A stretch of DNA of 64,000 nt from Datnioides undecimradiatus (Eukaryota > Chordata > Actinopteri > Lobotiformes > Datnioididae), in assembly GCA_008933995.1 (NCBI GenBank), contig WARS01000030.1, forward strand, positions 1,645,001 to 1,709,000, written 5' to 3'. Both the position numbers and the translations under genes were made by a program. Positions 1 to 40,590 of the stretch are shown one piece after another (position 1 is the first letter of the stretch; each line of letters begins with the position of its first letter). Under the pieces are notes generated by a model. The model worked only from the letters and a program-made list of their open reading frames with translations. It was not told the origin of the DNA and did not search any database.

Positions 1-73
1 TTCTTCTTATTCACAGCCTACAGTATTTGGTATGACATTGTCAGTTACTACTGTAGTGGCAAGAAACACTAAC

Positions 74-28281
<28,208 letters not shown>

Positions 28282-28391
28282 TTTCACAGAATATCCACAC
28301 AATCAAAGGGACAGAGAGACACAATAAAGAGGTGCAGTGCCCTGTCCGACGGGCTGATTGTTGTTCCGGTGATTCACAGCCTAGGCGCAGC

Positions 28392-28404
28392 TTTCTTTAT
28401 AAGC
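28392..28404 (-). promoter_or_regulatory. Possible TATA element of cntnap5
   Basis: The minus strand reads GCTTATAAAGAAAG about 115 bp upstream of the cntnap5 start codon. A start site some 30 bp downstream would give an unspliced 5' UTR of about 85 bp. This is an inference from one motif only. Confidence 0.3.
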
Positions 28405-30409
28405 AGCGACAGAAAAAAGCAATGGCTGTCCGTCTGCTCCTCACTGTGCGTATTGTCTTCTACTACCCCTCTTCTCTTTTATTATGCTGTCCAGCGGCAC
28501 TCTGGTAGGGTCTTGCCAACAACCTCCGGAGCTAGCCTGATAAGAGAACGCGCTTGAGCTGCGGGCCGCTCCTTGAGCTCCAGGTGCATGGTCAGACAAA
28601 CAAGCAAGGACCTGTCCAGACGTTCAACTGCCTGGCTAATCAATACACCCCCACTACCCGTCGTACTTGGTACGGTCCGTACAACAGGAGCTCCCTGAAA
28701 CAAGGCGGGGACAGAGGGGGGCAGAAGGGTCCAATGAGCCCCCAGGAGGAACACAAGAGAAAGGTATAAAGCTGTTCCCAGCACCCAAAGCCTGGGGTAT
28801 GTCATTACTGGTATATGAAAGGTCTGGAAAAATTACAGGTTTAATAGACCTGCACGGGTTTACAATATAACAGAAGAATTGGAATAGACTAGGAATAAAT
28901 TGACCTTCATGTCAAAATCTCCATATACACAATACAATATATCACATGAAATGAGAAACGTGGACTACCAGCAGTAGGTTCTCAAGGCGTGAATTTCCAA
29001 TTAAGACCACAGGTTACAAACCTAAATTTTGCCCACTTGTAAAAGCAAGTTTTGCAATCGGTTATTCTTCAATTTTAAATATAGACTGAGCTATCGATAA
29101 ATATTATAAACTTATAATTCCTTATTTATTTTTTTCTTCTTTGTTCTTCTGATGAACATCATTGTCACTCTGAAATTCTCGTCCAAAGTGATACAGTACA
29201 TTACAGCATAGTAGGTCGACAAATACTGCCAATTTTATCACATGAAATAATCAAATTCTCAACACACCTACAGACTGTTTGCTCTCCTTGTCTCTAGGTG
29301 GCAATACTACAGACCACAGGCACTGGGACAGCTTTTGGCCTGCAGCTGTCACCATGATAAATTCTATATCACAATAAAAGCCTCCTCTCTCCAGACCCAC
29401 TCCAGCTCCACACCATCACTAGAAAGGACTGCACCTCTAACACCATCCCCCAAAAGACACACACATCTATTCATTCCCCACCACACACACATGCACACTC
29501 ACATGCACACACAGATCATGAACATAATTTTTCTAAGTTTTTACACTGTACCTATACTTGCTGGATGCATGCTGATTATACCACATATCTCACAACACAG
29601 TTATCTACCATATATACTACATAAGTGTGCACTGTGCACATTATAGTTATATTACCGGCATAACATAGCTGCATAAATTCAGACATTTTTGTCTGAATTC
29701 ATTTTTGTGCATATTTTTTATATTACACCTACATACCTTCCTATTATAACCACTTTTGACCACTTCTAGCTATTGTCCTTTAACTATTGAGTTCTCATGA
29801 GGCACAGGTGCAGCCACATATGCCAATTAACTTCTGTTGTTATAATATGGTGTGGTTTTTGTATGTCAGCTGGCAAAACAGCTGGTTGTGAACATTTCCC
29901 AAGAATTGACTGAGGTCTCATTTATGTGGTCTAACCGTGACATGTGGATGTAAATATTATTAATATGTATATGTGCTCTAAATATAATGCTCAAATAAAA
30001 TCTGAATCCTGTCTCCTGCTTGAATGTTGTTTGCTGGCTTGCAATTGAGGAACTAATTGCTTTAATAGGATGATGCATTACTTAAACAAATTGTAAAATA
30101 ACTTCTCTGTTGTAACTACTGAGTCGGATATATCACTTTAATTGGGCATGGACAAAAAATATGTTTAATTAATTAGTAATGAATAATCGGTAAATAGTTA
30201 CAAAGAACATGGTCTAGATGATAGTGCACTTATCATAAACGAATTATTAGCTAATTATTTTTTAATTCATAACAAGTCACCGTTAAATATATTCCCTGTT
30301 TCTGTGTTATTCAGGAACTACTTGTTAATGATTGTTCGACCATCAGGTTATCACTGATTTCTTTCTCACTCATTCCTCAGCAACCACTCCAAGTTTTGTG
30401 TAGCATGTT
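28405..30409. other. Intergenic, upstream of cntnap5
   Basis: The stretch next to exon 1 (28405-28760) is relatively GC-rich and may hold promoter sequence. The rest is AT-rich with short CA-rich patches (29450-29515). No gene or recognisable repeat was found. Confidence 0.5.
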
Positions 30410-30413
30410 TTAA

Positions 30414-31171
30414 ATGGGACATATTGTGAAAAATACGTTCTTGCCTATACATATTTAAACTAGTCCCCCCGCAGCCTACCAACTTAGAGAATGAGGAAGG
30501 CAAACAAGTCCCACATCGTGTCTACAGCCCACCCACTGGTAAAATGGGGCTCCTACAGGCCGTTCAGATCCAGCTCCTGTCGTTACATAACAACAGGAGT
30601 GATTTACATAGGCTGTCCTCCTCTGAGTGAAACCATTAGAGGGGGGCGTTCATCTCACTAGGTGAAGTTCGCTGTTTCCAGCGGTAAGCTAGCAGTGTGT
30701 CATGATGTCGTCGGTCAGACATGCAAATTGCTCTGTTGTTGGTTGTAAAAACCAACACAAATGTCTATATTCTGTCCCAGCCCCAGAAGACCAGAGGAGA
30801 CCGTGGTGTGGGTTTTATTTTTTTATTCTTTTCAACAGTTTTCTGCTACTGTTCGTGGACAGATTCTGGGTCATGTAGTGTACAGCCGCGGACTGTTCGT
30901 TGGGAGCGCTATCCATGTTGGATATTGGTACTGCACCGCTCTGCACCCTCCCCCTCCATATGTCATTCAGGCAGCCAATCAGTGCTGCACCTCATTATCA
31001 TAGCCTTCCTGCCCACTCAGAACTCATAGATAATGAAGGTAGAGAATGGGAGACTGCAGACCCTCCTCAGAGGCTGAATTTTAGAATTTTTTGGCAAATA
31101 TTTCGAAAGCTTGTTTTTAAGACATCCAGGACCTGTTTAAAACAGCTTTCAGATACCATAATATGTCCCCT
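30414..31171 (+). mobile_element. Kolobok-like non-autonomous DNA transposon, copy 1
   Basis: The 758-bp element is flanked by TTAA on both sides (30410-30413, 31172-31175). Its ends read ATGGGACATATTGTG and, reversed, AGGGGACATATTATG. A plus-strand frame at 30702-30878 (58 residues) starts at an ATG and contains CSVVGCKNQHKC...PEDQRRPW, the first half of a THAP zinc-binding domain. TTAA duplication plus a THAP N-terminus is the signature of Kolobok transposons; the catalytic part is absent. A second copy lies at 48174-48944. Confidence 0.75.
30702..30878 (+). pseudogene. Partial THAP domain of Kolobok-like transposase
   Basis: The frame starts MMSSVRHANCSVVGCKNQHK and runs 58 codons to a TAG. 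The first two Cys of the C2CH zinc site are present. The second half of the domain (the later Cys and His and the AVPTIF-like end) is absent, so it is unlikely to fold as a working DNA-binding domain. Confidence 0.6.
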
Positions 31172-31199
31172 TTAAAGTGTTACACTAATCCAAATTTTG

Positions 31200-31985
31200 G
31201 TCCATTACATTATGGGGAAGATGAAGGAGATGATCATGGATTTTAGGAGGAATAAGTATACCCCTTCTTCACTATCCATTAGAGGAACAGCTGTGGAAGT
31301 GGTTGCTAGCTATAAGTGCCTGAGAGTCCACATTTCCAAGGACTTGAAGTGGACTGTGAATACTGTCAGCATTTTAAAGAAGGCCCACCAACGTATTTTT
31401 TTTTCTCAGGAAGCTGAGGCGGGCTGGCCTCGGCACTCCAGTACTGACAGCTTTCTACCGGTCTATGGTGGAACGTACTCTCTCTTCCTCAATTATCACC
31501 TGGTTCAGGAACTGCTCTGCTGCCAAGGAGGGCGCTGCAAAGGGTGGTTAAGGCCGCCTGAAGGATTACCCATAGTAAATTCCCTTCTATCAAGGATATC
31601 TACATCAGCAGGTGCAGGAGCAGAGCGGCCTGTATCATGAGGGACCCCACCTGCCCAGCACACAAACTGTTTGACCCCCTCCCTTCAGGCAAGAGACTAC
31701 AGAGCATTAAAACCAGAACAAGGATGAAATGCAGCTTTTTCCTGAAGGCTGTATGACTTATGAACTCCAGGACGCATTGACTCACCAACTCACGTCTCGC
31801 ACGCCTCCTTGCTGCTCTGTTTCTGTCCAGTGAACTGTTCTGTTTATTATTCTATTATTATAAATTTAAAAGTTATGTGTCTTTTTATTTTCTTTTGTAT
31901 GCTGTATGCTTTTGTATGCTTCTTTTATATGCTGAGTGTGCACTTTGTTTCTCAGTTAAGTCTCAATAAAGTTCCTTAAACCTTG
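31200..31985 (+). mobile_element. LINE 3' fragment with reverse-transcriptase C-terminus
   Basis: One frame starts KMKEMIMDFRRNKYTPSSLS...AVEVVASYKCLRVHI...DLKWTVNT. A second frame reads LTAFYRSMVERTLSSSIITW-RNCSA, then FPSIKDIYISRCRSRAACIM and HKLFDPLPSGKRLQSIKTRT. This is the RT thumb and C-terminal region of a fish LINE (CR1/L2/Rex1 group, clade uncertain). A frameshift in the A-rich HQRIFF region separates the two frames. It is followed by a 3' UTR that ends AGTCTCAATAAAGTTCC. 5'-truncated. Confidence 0.75.
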
Positions 31986-31989
31986 AACT

Positions 31990-33853
31990 GTGAACATTCA
32001 GGGGGATAACTTTTGTATTTTTCAGCGTGGACCTTCTTCTAAAGTTTTTAACTAAGTGTCTAATGCTGACAATCTTTTTTTAATTGATCCAGTTTTGAGC
32101 AGCTGGCTGCATTAGAATTCTGTCAGACAATTGCACACTGTCAGTTCACATCCACTAAAAGTTTGTTGTTGCCCCTGAGAAGCAGATTGTTATTCTATTG
32201 TTATCTTATTTATATTATATCTATATTAAATACTGAGGGTTGTTGTTTTTTTTTTTAAATCTTAAAATCACTGTTTATATCTATAGAGTCTGCAGGCTTT
32301 AAGGAAAGTACTAGTACTTTTAGTGCTAGTACTAGCTAGTAGCTAGTACTTTTAGTGGACCTACATTAACGTGTATTATGGCCACAAAAGATTACTCTTT
32401 TGCCACTATTTTGTGGCAGTAACAAAATAGTCCATCTCCTGGATCAATGGCTCCTGGATCATACTGTCGTGGGGTGGCTGTGACTCAGTGGCAGAGGGGG
32501 TTGTCCACCTATCAGAGGATCGGTGGTTTGATTCCTGGCTCCCCCCAGCTGACCACAAGTCAGCATTTATCCAAACGGAACTAAGGAAACAAAGGAAACT
32601 AACCCACACTGATGACACAGCATCAGTACTAAATTTTTTTATTACAATGTCTTGTTTAAATAGATACTTCAGCAGACTCTTCATATGTGTTTTTAGTATC
32701 CTTAAATAATATGTTGAAATAGTAATTTAGAATAAGTTAAAGAAAAATTGTTAGAAAAAGTTGGAAAAATACTTTACACTGTTAAAAGAGCCAGTCTGTT
32801 CTTTTGTGTTTGGCAATAACATTGACTCACACTGAATGTATCATGAAGCCTTTTTTTTTTACATTATTTCACCATTTTCACCACTATGTTCGTTTTATGT
32901 TGTTTCTCAAGACTTGAGTACTCTGATTCACCAGAAAAATGTGCTTAGCTGTTAAAAACTTTGTCCAGATGTTGTATCAGAAAGGGGAAATGAGCATTTG
33001 TCCAGTTCCACAAAATACAACCTCACAGAAAATTAAAGGATTGCTTCATTAAAGGACAGGAATGTTTAATTGGTATGTTTATTCCAAGGTTAAGATACAG
33101 ATCATTTTAAGCACTTAAAAGATGTGTCAAATCAATCACATCTCTACAAAGATCCACTTTGCATTCAACACTGACTAACTGAAGTAGACTAGAATACTCA
33201 GTATTCAGTATAAGATCCAGACCATCGACATTACTGAAGCCTTTGAAAACTAAATATGATGCACGTAGAAGCAGGACTACTTAGAGTTCCTCAAGAAAAG
33301 CAACCTTTAATAATTATTTCATATAAACCTCTTTGTTTATGTCCCTCTGGGCTGCTGGAGGTCTGCCTATCTCGTGTGACATAAAAAGTTGCAGAAATTA
33401 TATATTTTTGAACATTTTTACAGATGTATATCATTATTAGGAACCAATGGCCTTGGAAGTGAGACCCACTCTTAGGGTACCTAACCAGAGGGTATTGGAA
33501 GACACATTGTACACATTATATCTATATATGATTAACAGAAGAATAATTTTGCATACTAAATACTCAAATAGCTATTGCTTTGCAAAAACCTCTCAAACAC
33601 AAAACATCTCTGATCAGCTACCTGAAAATGCTGTTAATTTAAAAAAAAAAATTGGACAATTGCAGTATGTATTTTGTTCCATTTTCTATTTTTTCTTGTA
33701 TACGAATGCATACAAATGTAAATGTAAGAAGCTAATTCAGCTAAAAATTTGATTTGATTAATTTTGTTAATGTTTTTGTTACAACTTAATGGCTTTTTCT
33801 TCAAATGCAGATAATAACATAATATAAATTGGCCTAAATACCTGTAATTACCT

Positions 33854-33854
<1 letters not shown>
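31990..33854. other. Intergenic downstream of the chemokine receptor
   Basis: Apart from the SINE at 32472-32627 and an imperfect direct repeat of AGTACTTTTAGTG (near 32310-32355), nothing was recognised. Part of the receptor's 3' UTR probably lies near 33890. Confidence 0.5.
32472..32627 (+). repeat. tRNA-derived SINE, plus strand
   Basis: GGCTGTGACTCAGTGGCAGA and GGTGGTTTGATTCCTGGCTC correspond to RNA polymerase III A and B boxes of a tRNA-like head. The middle part seen in the 56349-56604 copy is deleted, and the copy resumes at GGAACTAAGGAAACAAAGGA through CACACTGATGACACAGCATC in a rearranged order. Confidence 0.65.

Positions 33855-33890
<36 letters not shown>
33855..33890. repeat. (GT)n microsatellite
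   Basis: About 18 GT units 20 bp past the stop codon of the chemokine receptor, so probably within its 3' UTR. Confidence 0.95.
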
Positions 33891-33891
<1 letters not shown>

Positions 33892-33909
33892 TCCTTTCTG
33901 TTTGTCTGT

Positions 33910-34998
33910 TTAGTAGTCATGATGAGACTGTGCTGTCCTCTGTGATGTAGTTCTAGTGCTCTGACTGTTAAGGCTAATGTGTCTCTTCAGACAGGGGATC
34001 TTCTTTGTTATCAGCTTTATGAAGTGGCTCTGGAACTTTTTTCCAACAAATGTGTAAAACACAGGACTTATGCAACAATACAAATAGGCTATGTTCCGTG
34101 TCACATACAGTGCATAGTCCAATTTCTCGGATTCTGTGCATGAGTGATTCTCTTTAGAGACACTGGAGATCCGAATAGCTCGAAGGAGGATAACGACATT
34201 GTAGGGTGTCCAGCAGGCAAAAAAGGTGAAGATAATGACAAAAATGAGCTTGATGGCACGGCACTTCTCCCTCATACGGGTGGACAAAATGCGGACGGTG
34301 ATGCTAATATAGCAGTACATCACCATGAACAGAGGGAGAAGAAAGAAGAGCAGGAATTGCTGGTAATAACTGACCAGACGCCATTTCACCATGGTGCTCT
34401 CTGGGTATCCTGACTCGTCACACATCAGTCCATTGAGTGGACTTTTCCACACAGTTTGGAGAACCAGCTCTTTCACACTTGCTACAATGCTGATGCACCA
34501 AACTACTGCAGATGCAATGATAGCGTATGCTCCTTTCCTGCTCTTCGCAGCTGCCACTGCATGCACCACTGCAAGGTATCGGTCAAATGTCATGAGTGTG
34601 AGGAAGAGGATGGAGCTGTTGAAACCAATGACGTAAGCGCTACTGACCATCTTACACATAGCAATGCCAAAAATCCACTCAGACAGATGGTAGGTTGCCC
34701 AGAAGGGCAGACTGGAGGCAAAAAGAATGTTGGAGAAGACCAGATTCAGAAGGAAGATGTTTGTCACTGTGTTGAGCTTTTCATACTTGTAGATAATAAA
34801 GAGGACAAGTCCATTGCCAAAGTAACTCAAGAGGAAGTTGACATAGTAGAAAACTGGGATGATTTTTGCTCCAAACTCATTGACAGAATTCTTAGAACAG
34901 AGCTGTACATTATCGCTGACAATGTAACTCAGGTCAGTTGTGTCTTCAGTTTCATTGAATAGTTCCAAGAAGCGCAAATAATCTTCAGAAGTACTCAT
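33910..34998 (-). CDS. Chemokine receptor, XCR1-like GPCR
   Basis: The 362-residue rhodopsin-class GPCR is encoded in one coding exon. I chose the ATG at 34998 because an intron acceptor (CCACAG, exon from 35012) lies just upstream and the longer frame would read into intron. Features are seven hydrophobic segments, sequons near residues 15 and 284, SSLPF in TM2 (95-99), DRYLAVVHA after TM3 (139-147), CWTPY in TM6 (262-266), the chemokine-receptor cysteines C34, C115, C193 and C287, and a Ser/Thr-rich tail. The usual NPxxY of TM7 is SPVFY (311-315). KYEKL..VTNIFLLNL and LDYALYVTRNIAYLYCC-SPV resemble XCR1. Ligand and exact orthology are not readable here. Confidence 0.85.
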   Translation of the reverse strand: MSTSEDYLRFLELFNETEDTTDLSYIVSDNVQLCSKNSVNEFGAKIIPVFYYVNFLLSYFGNGLVLFIIYKYEKLNTVTNIFLLNLVFSNILFASSLPFWATYHLSEWIFGIAMCKMVSSAYVIGFNSSILFLTLMTFDRYLAVVHAVAAAKSRKGAYAIIASAVVWCISIVASVKELVLQTVWKSPLNGLMCDESGYPESTMVKWRLVSYYQQFLLFFLLPLFMVMYCYISITVRILSTRMREKCRAIKLIFVIIFTFFACWTPYNVVILLRAIRISSVSKENHSCTESEKLDYALYVTRNIAYLYCCISPVFYTFVGKKFQSHFIKLITKKIPCLKRHISLNSQSTRTTSQRTAQSHHDY

Positions 34999-35039
34999 GG
35001 CTGGGATTTGACCTGTGGTACACAGACAAAGACACAAAG

Positions 35040-37149
35040 ATGGTTTGTCAAATTACTGTTAGCTGAAGAAATTGCTGGCAAATTGAATCTTATCAATAAT
35101 GTAATCAACTTGAGTTGGCATTTGATGAGTGTGTGTTTCCAGTACCAGCTAATTGGATTGTTTCTGAACAGATACATGAAGTCATCACACAACATCATGA
35201 ATGCTTAATTTACAGTATGTAATTTTGACAGGGTTTGTTGACTTTTATTTTCTGTTGGAAAAAGAACGGAAAAGGAAGGATATGGGCAAATGAGCATCAC
35301 TCATAAGAGAGGGGGGTGCAAGGTGCAAAGTCTCATTAAATTTTGTCATTAAAGCCAGCTAGCTAGAGCGTAGACATGTAAACATGGTAACAGCAAAAAC
35401 GTGAAATGTGACTGAGGAGCGGAAACATCTAAAACAAGCAGGGCAGTGGGTTCCCACATTGTAAAGCGCTCTTAGTGTCTGAGGTTATGAGTTTGACACC
35501 CAGTTGGTGCAGACTCAAAGTCATTGTGCTATATTAAAGGACTGAAGTTTCACCTACTTAGCTGTGCCAGCAGTGTATAAATTATGAACATCCTCTCTCT
35601 CAAATGACACATCAATTTTGCTGTGTGTTTAGATAATCAGTTGATTATACAATCAAAGTGACAAGAGAATGACTGGACATTGTAGTTCATTGAGCTTTCA
35701 GGTGCAATCTTCTTGCCTTTAGCTCCTCATTTACTAAGGGAGCAGTTCATTATGAAGTCAGTGCCTGGGCTGAACTTTGCTCTCCAGATAACCGAGATAG
35801 GGAATGGCCAATGCCAGAAATTTGCATACTTAAATTAATAAAGTCTGTACAACATTTTTGATTGATTTTGGCAAGACAAAACTAAAATCTAAATAATTTA
35901 ATAAATCAAAAATTGATTTTGATTTTGCCTCCTTGAATAAATGCTTTGAATGACTGTATTGGAATGTGATGATTTCATCACAAAAATTTGTCCTTTTAAG
36001 TCCTGGTGTTACCAGTCTGCCTCAACTAGCTATAGGAAATAAGTCATTTCTCACTCTTCTCTCTTCCTTCCGCTCAAGGTTGCAAATTGAATAGCTATCA
36101 GATCTCATTTCACTTTTAGTTTAGCTCTGACAAAGCTTTGAGTTTATTTTCTTGTACACTTATATATTAATTTGGGAAGGTTTACGTTGGCATATGATCA
36201 AAGGATGTTTATGGTGAAACAGTTAAGCAATAGTTAGCTTAAGTAAGCAAAATTATTAGCATAGTGTAGATTTATGGTGAAGTTACAAAATATATGTAAA
36301 TTTGATTTATTTATACCAGACTGTAATTCACTGATTTTTACAAATTGGTTCAGTCACATTCATCTGCCCTTTTGCTAGAAAAGTTTGCACTGTGACTCGC
36401 TTCCTGTTCTTTTCCTGTTCCCTATCATCATTATCATTGTAAAGGATCAAAACGGTAGTTCCATATATTATTTAAACCTTATGAGACTTTATTATGTTTT
36501 AGGATTCTACTTTAATTCATAATTAATTTAAAAAGTTATGTATTTTTGACTTGGTAAAAGAAATATTGTTTTGTTTTGCTGTAATTGAAAAGTAGAGCTG
36601 GTTAATGATTTTCCATTAACATACAAACTGTATCTAATGTTCTTTAAAATGTGATTATCCTATTTTATTATCAGTCACAAATTTGCACACAATATCATTA
36701 AAAGCAATAAATCTTTTTTTCATATAGTTTATAGATACAATATCTAAGAAATATACAGAATAGTTAGAATAGGTATGTGCCTTACAGCCTACCTATCTTA
36801 CTATCAACAGGAGTTTGTAGAACAATGTGTGTGTCATCAATTCTCAGTTACATTTACTCATTAGTTTATAAGCTATTATTCAAATTGAAACCTTATTTTT
36901 GTTAGTTTGAATCAGATTATTGCTCATCACTGGAAGGCCATTTCAAAGCAACTGTGAGAAACATGCCCTTACATAATGCTCTATGTGATCTTTTGAAAAC
37001 TTTCATCTTAAAGAACCTCATGTTTACTGTGCATTTAATTAATAATTAATAATGATAAATACCCTAATTTCAAAGTGAAATTAACCAATACATTATGCAT
37101 ATGTACATGTAAATGTCATAAGATATTAAAAAAAAAAAGAAAAACTCAC
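35040..37149 (-). other. Putative intron of the chemokine receptor
   Basis: The sequence is AT-rich with no transposon or exon recognised. Confidence 0.4.
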
Positions 37150-37355
37150 CAGTGACTAAACTGGCTAGTACAGCTGTACAGGCATGTAGGGAAGGAGAGA
37201 CCCTGGAGAGTTGAACTGACTGAGCACAAGAGTTTTTGTGACAAAGAAGTCAGCATATGTGAAAGAGGCAGTCCTAAAATAGGCTGATGTCCTGTAGGGT
37301 GTAGCTCTAAGTTTTAGTTTTAACTGCGCTGCATTAGCTGTAATAACTGTGGACA
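37150..37355 (-). other. Probable non-coding first exon of the chemokine receptor
   Basis: A strong donor (CTG/GTGAGTTTT, exon end at 37150) lies upstream of the receptor's acceptor at 35012, on the same strand. A TATATA-containing motif sits at 37381-37391 on the minus strand, about 30 bp before the presumed start. The resulting intron would be about 2.1 kb. The 70-residue open frame inside (37165-37377) has no recognisable similarity and is probably UTR. Confidence 0.4.
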
Positions 37356-37380
37356 TAAAAATGGTTCTTAGCCCCATTGA

Positions 37381-37391
37381 TTGTATATAAC
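37381..37391 (-). promoter_or_regulatory. Possible TATA box of the chemokine receptor
   Basis: The minus strand reads CAGTTATATACAA. Its spacing to the putative first exon fits a TATA-type promoter. Support is one motif plus the downstream donor. Confidence 0.3.
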
Positions 37392-37399
37392 TGTGTGGT

Positions 37400-39880
37400 A
37401 AACACTGTGAAATTCATATTTAAGTTACTTTAAATGTGCCCTGTTTTTTTTTCTTTTTTTTCACAACACAATACTGCTCTTGCACAAGAAAAGAACTTAC
37501 TTGCTCCTTCTTTGTCAGGTTTCACAGCAAGCAATTATAAATTCTCTTCAGGATGAAAAATGTTCCGTAATCCATCCAGTAATAAGGGCTTATATTTTAT
37601 ACACATATGTATGTAAATGTGCATATATAGTACTCTGTGCTTTTTCATAATATTCTATAAAACCAATATGCAATATTTAATAATAACAACTCTCCAGATA
37701 ATCAGAGATTATAGATTGTGGAAGAGATTCAAAACGCCTTTGCAGAAATTGTATATGATAGGGTTTCCTGGGCATTTCCTGTTTGCCCACAACTTTGTTT
37801 CTCAGTTCTGACAGGAGACTTCTTTTTTGTTCACTTGAAACTGTCAAGACGGATGTAAATTTGGTTAGCAACCGCATCCTGCAAAATGTGTTTATTGGTC
37901 ATGGGAAACTCTTTTATATTACAACCAAGGTTTAGGCTGCTGTATGGTAATGTGGCAATGTGATGCTGTTGGTAATTGATTGCACTTTTTACAGAATTTT
38001 ACAGACATTACAGAATGAAATGCTGCCCCTGCTGCAGCCTGATGCACCCTGCTACAGGTGAAATATGTGATGACTTGCCACACAAGAGCAACTCAACTAT
38101 CAAATATCAAAAGTCAGTTGATTTTATATCTAAATTTAGTTTAGTTAATTGACTTAATAATCCAAATATAATTTTGAAAAATATGTTATCAGCAGAACAA
38201 GAACAATTCAGAAATTCATCTCACATGAAAGGAAACTCAAAACCAAGCTTAATCACATACTATACAAAACTGAAGCACTCTCACAAAAACAAATGAAAAT
38301 CTTGCGCAACTGGAGAGCTCTTAGGAGGAGGAGGTGAGACTTTGCCTTTGAACCCTGGTCCAAGCTTTGATTTCACTGCTCATAGCAGGGTGTCACATAC
38401 GTGCCACACAAGAAAAAGGAAAATGTTAGAAAATTTTTGAATAACAAACACCAGTAAGACAAGAGCAATAAGGTTAAGAGCATTTAATTTGGACTTGCTG
38501 CACTTGCAGCAAGGGAACAAACAGAGTACAGAGTTGTTGAAAGAACTTCACTATCATGAGCCAGAGTTCAGCCTGACCCACGCTTTCCATAAAATATGTG
38601 CTTCTCCATCTTAGGAACTCCGCTATCTTAGCCGTTGACGCAGGAATTCTTCTGCTTTGTCTCTCCGGGCCCCATCTGTAGATGCCTGCACTTTCAGTCC
38701 TTGATTAACAGACACTTACAGAACTTAAGCAGAGTATTTACACAAGATTAAATGAGGACACTTATAACAAAAAGATTAACTGAAACACAATGAATTTCTT
38801 GAATAAATGAATAAACATATACATTTTCCAACAGGGCTGGATGTGGATGTGAGAGAGAAACATATGTTTCCCTTTTTGATCATTTACTGCTGTATGCTCT
38901 GTGACACATCACTGGTATGAAGCAGAACCTGTTGCAACTTCACCAGCTTTGGCACATGTTAAGTCAAGTCAAATTAAGCTTCACAGTCCTATAAAGGTAC
39001 ATCTCCCCCTAGCTAAACCCCTGGGACAGGTAGAGAAAAAAAAAATCTTAATTGGAAATACAGAAGTAGAACTCTTAGAACTCTCAATGAGATCCACCCC
39101 AACAAGAATACCAAATGTGCAAATAGGCATTGTCGTCACCCAGAGATGACAATGTAAGACTGTTGTCAAGCTGACTGTTGTTAACTGAATTCAGAATTGC
39201 AACACAGTGCAATGTGTAAATATTTTAGTTTAATTGTGCAAGATCCAAGTACTACAATATTGCTTTAACTGTGTTGGTCAAAGTAGGTGTATATACGTGC
39301 ACTATTTAGTATATAGTTTGGGCAAATTCAGAATATTTAGCTATATTGAGCTATGTTTAACAATATAATAAAAGACAGTCAACCTTGGGTCTCCAGGACA
39401 GTGCTGAAAACTTGAACACTTCTAAAATGTTTGGTAACATATTGTTCACCTACATTTCACTCAGGGTCTCGAAAACTATTTCATGTCAATTGATTGACAT
39501 ATCATGCATAAAAATAATTACCAGAATTACATGAATAGTACATGATTCTTTGGCTAACTGCAGGACTTGCAAATGTGAATTAATCGTTCTGTGAATAATG
39601 ACAGTATGGACTTTATTAGAGCAAAAACTCATTTGAGGTAGATTGTATGGGGATGTCAATGTAAACAGTAGATGCCATAAGAACACTAGGACTGTAAAGA
39701 CACATGTGAACTTAACACTGTGTGAATGCTTTCCACACACTTATATGTAACAAACACTATGTTTTGAAATGTTAATACAAGAATTCAAATGTAGGATGGA
39801 CAGAGTGCATAACGGCTTGGCACATCATATGAGAGCCCATGAATATTATATAAATTATGATCAGGACGTGTCGTCTGACT
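37400..39880. other. Intergenic
   Basis: The 2.5-kb AT-rich sequence contains no gene, RNA or repeat family that I could recognise. Confidence 0.5.
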
Positions 39881-39884
39881 ACCA

Positions 39885-40590
39885 CATCAAACAAATCTCT
39901 ACACCTACCTTATTTTCACTTACGCAACATTCTAAAAATCAGGAACATTCTGTCTCAGAATGATGCAGACAAACTAGTTTGTCATGCTTTTGTCAACTCT
40001 AGACTGGATTATTGCAACTCTGTACTATCAGGCTGTCCTAATAAGTCTCTGAAGACTCTCCAGCTGATTCAGAATACTGCAGCACTGACAAGAACTAAGA
40101 ACAGGGATCATATCTCTCCTACATTAGCTTCTCTAAACTGGCTTCCTGTAAAATCTAGAATAGAATTTAAAATCCTTCTGCTTACATATGAAGCCCTTAT
40201 TGGTCAGGCAGCATCTTATCTTACAGAGTTCTTAGTATCCTTCTACTCCTGTAGGTCATTGAGTTCCCAGAATGCAGAGTTACATGCCCATGTTCAAGAG
40301 TAGTCTTAAAACCTATAGTTAGGGCTAGCTCTGGTGAACTAATTTGAGCCCTGAACCAGCCCTAAGTTATGCTGCTATATAGGCCTATACTGCTGGGAGA
40401 CTCCCCATGATGCACTGAGCTCCTCTTTCTCCTGTTCATCTTCATTTGTACTTGTCTGTATATTTTGCACTAGTGTATGTTACTAACCTCGCATCTCGTC
40501 TCTCCTGAAGTTTTGTGCTTTTTTGTTTCTCTCTCTTACCTTCCTGTCACTTTCTGCAGGTATTCTGTAGCTGTAGGTGTTTTAGGATTT
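39885..40590 (+). mobile_element. L2/Maui-like LINE fragment
   Basis: A frame at 39857-40303 reads LRNILKIRNILSQNDADKLV, then VNSRLDYCNSVLSGCPNKSL and LNWLPVKSRIEFKILLLTYE, the RT C-terminal third. It parallels the copy at 42640-42950 but is more diverged. The 3' UTR CTGAACCAGCCCTAAGTTAT-GCTGCTATA block recurs at 43225-43255. Truncated at the 5' end. Confidence 0.8.

Noticed and set aside
28482-28805. 107-residue minus-strand frame upstream of cntnap5
   Set aside because: It lies in the GC-rich promoter-side sequence and shows no domain, signal or splice support.
34456-34962. 168-residue plus-strand frame
   Set aside because: It is antisense to the chemokine receptor, where conserved codons keep the other strand open. 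It has no start context or similarity of its own.
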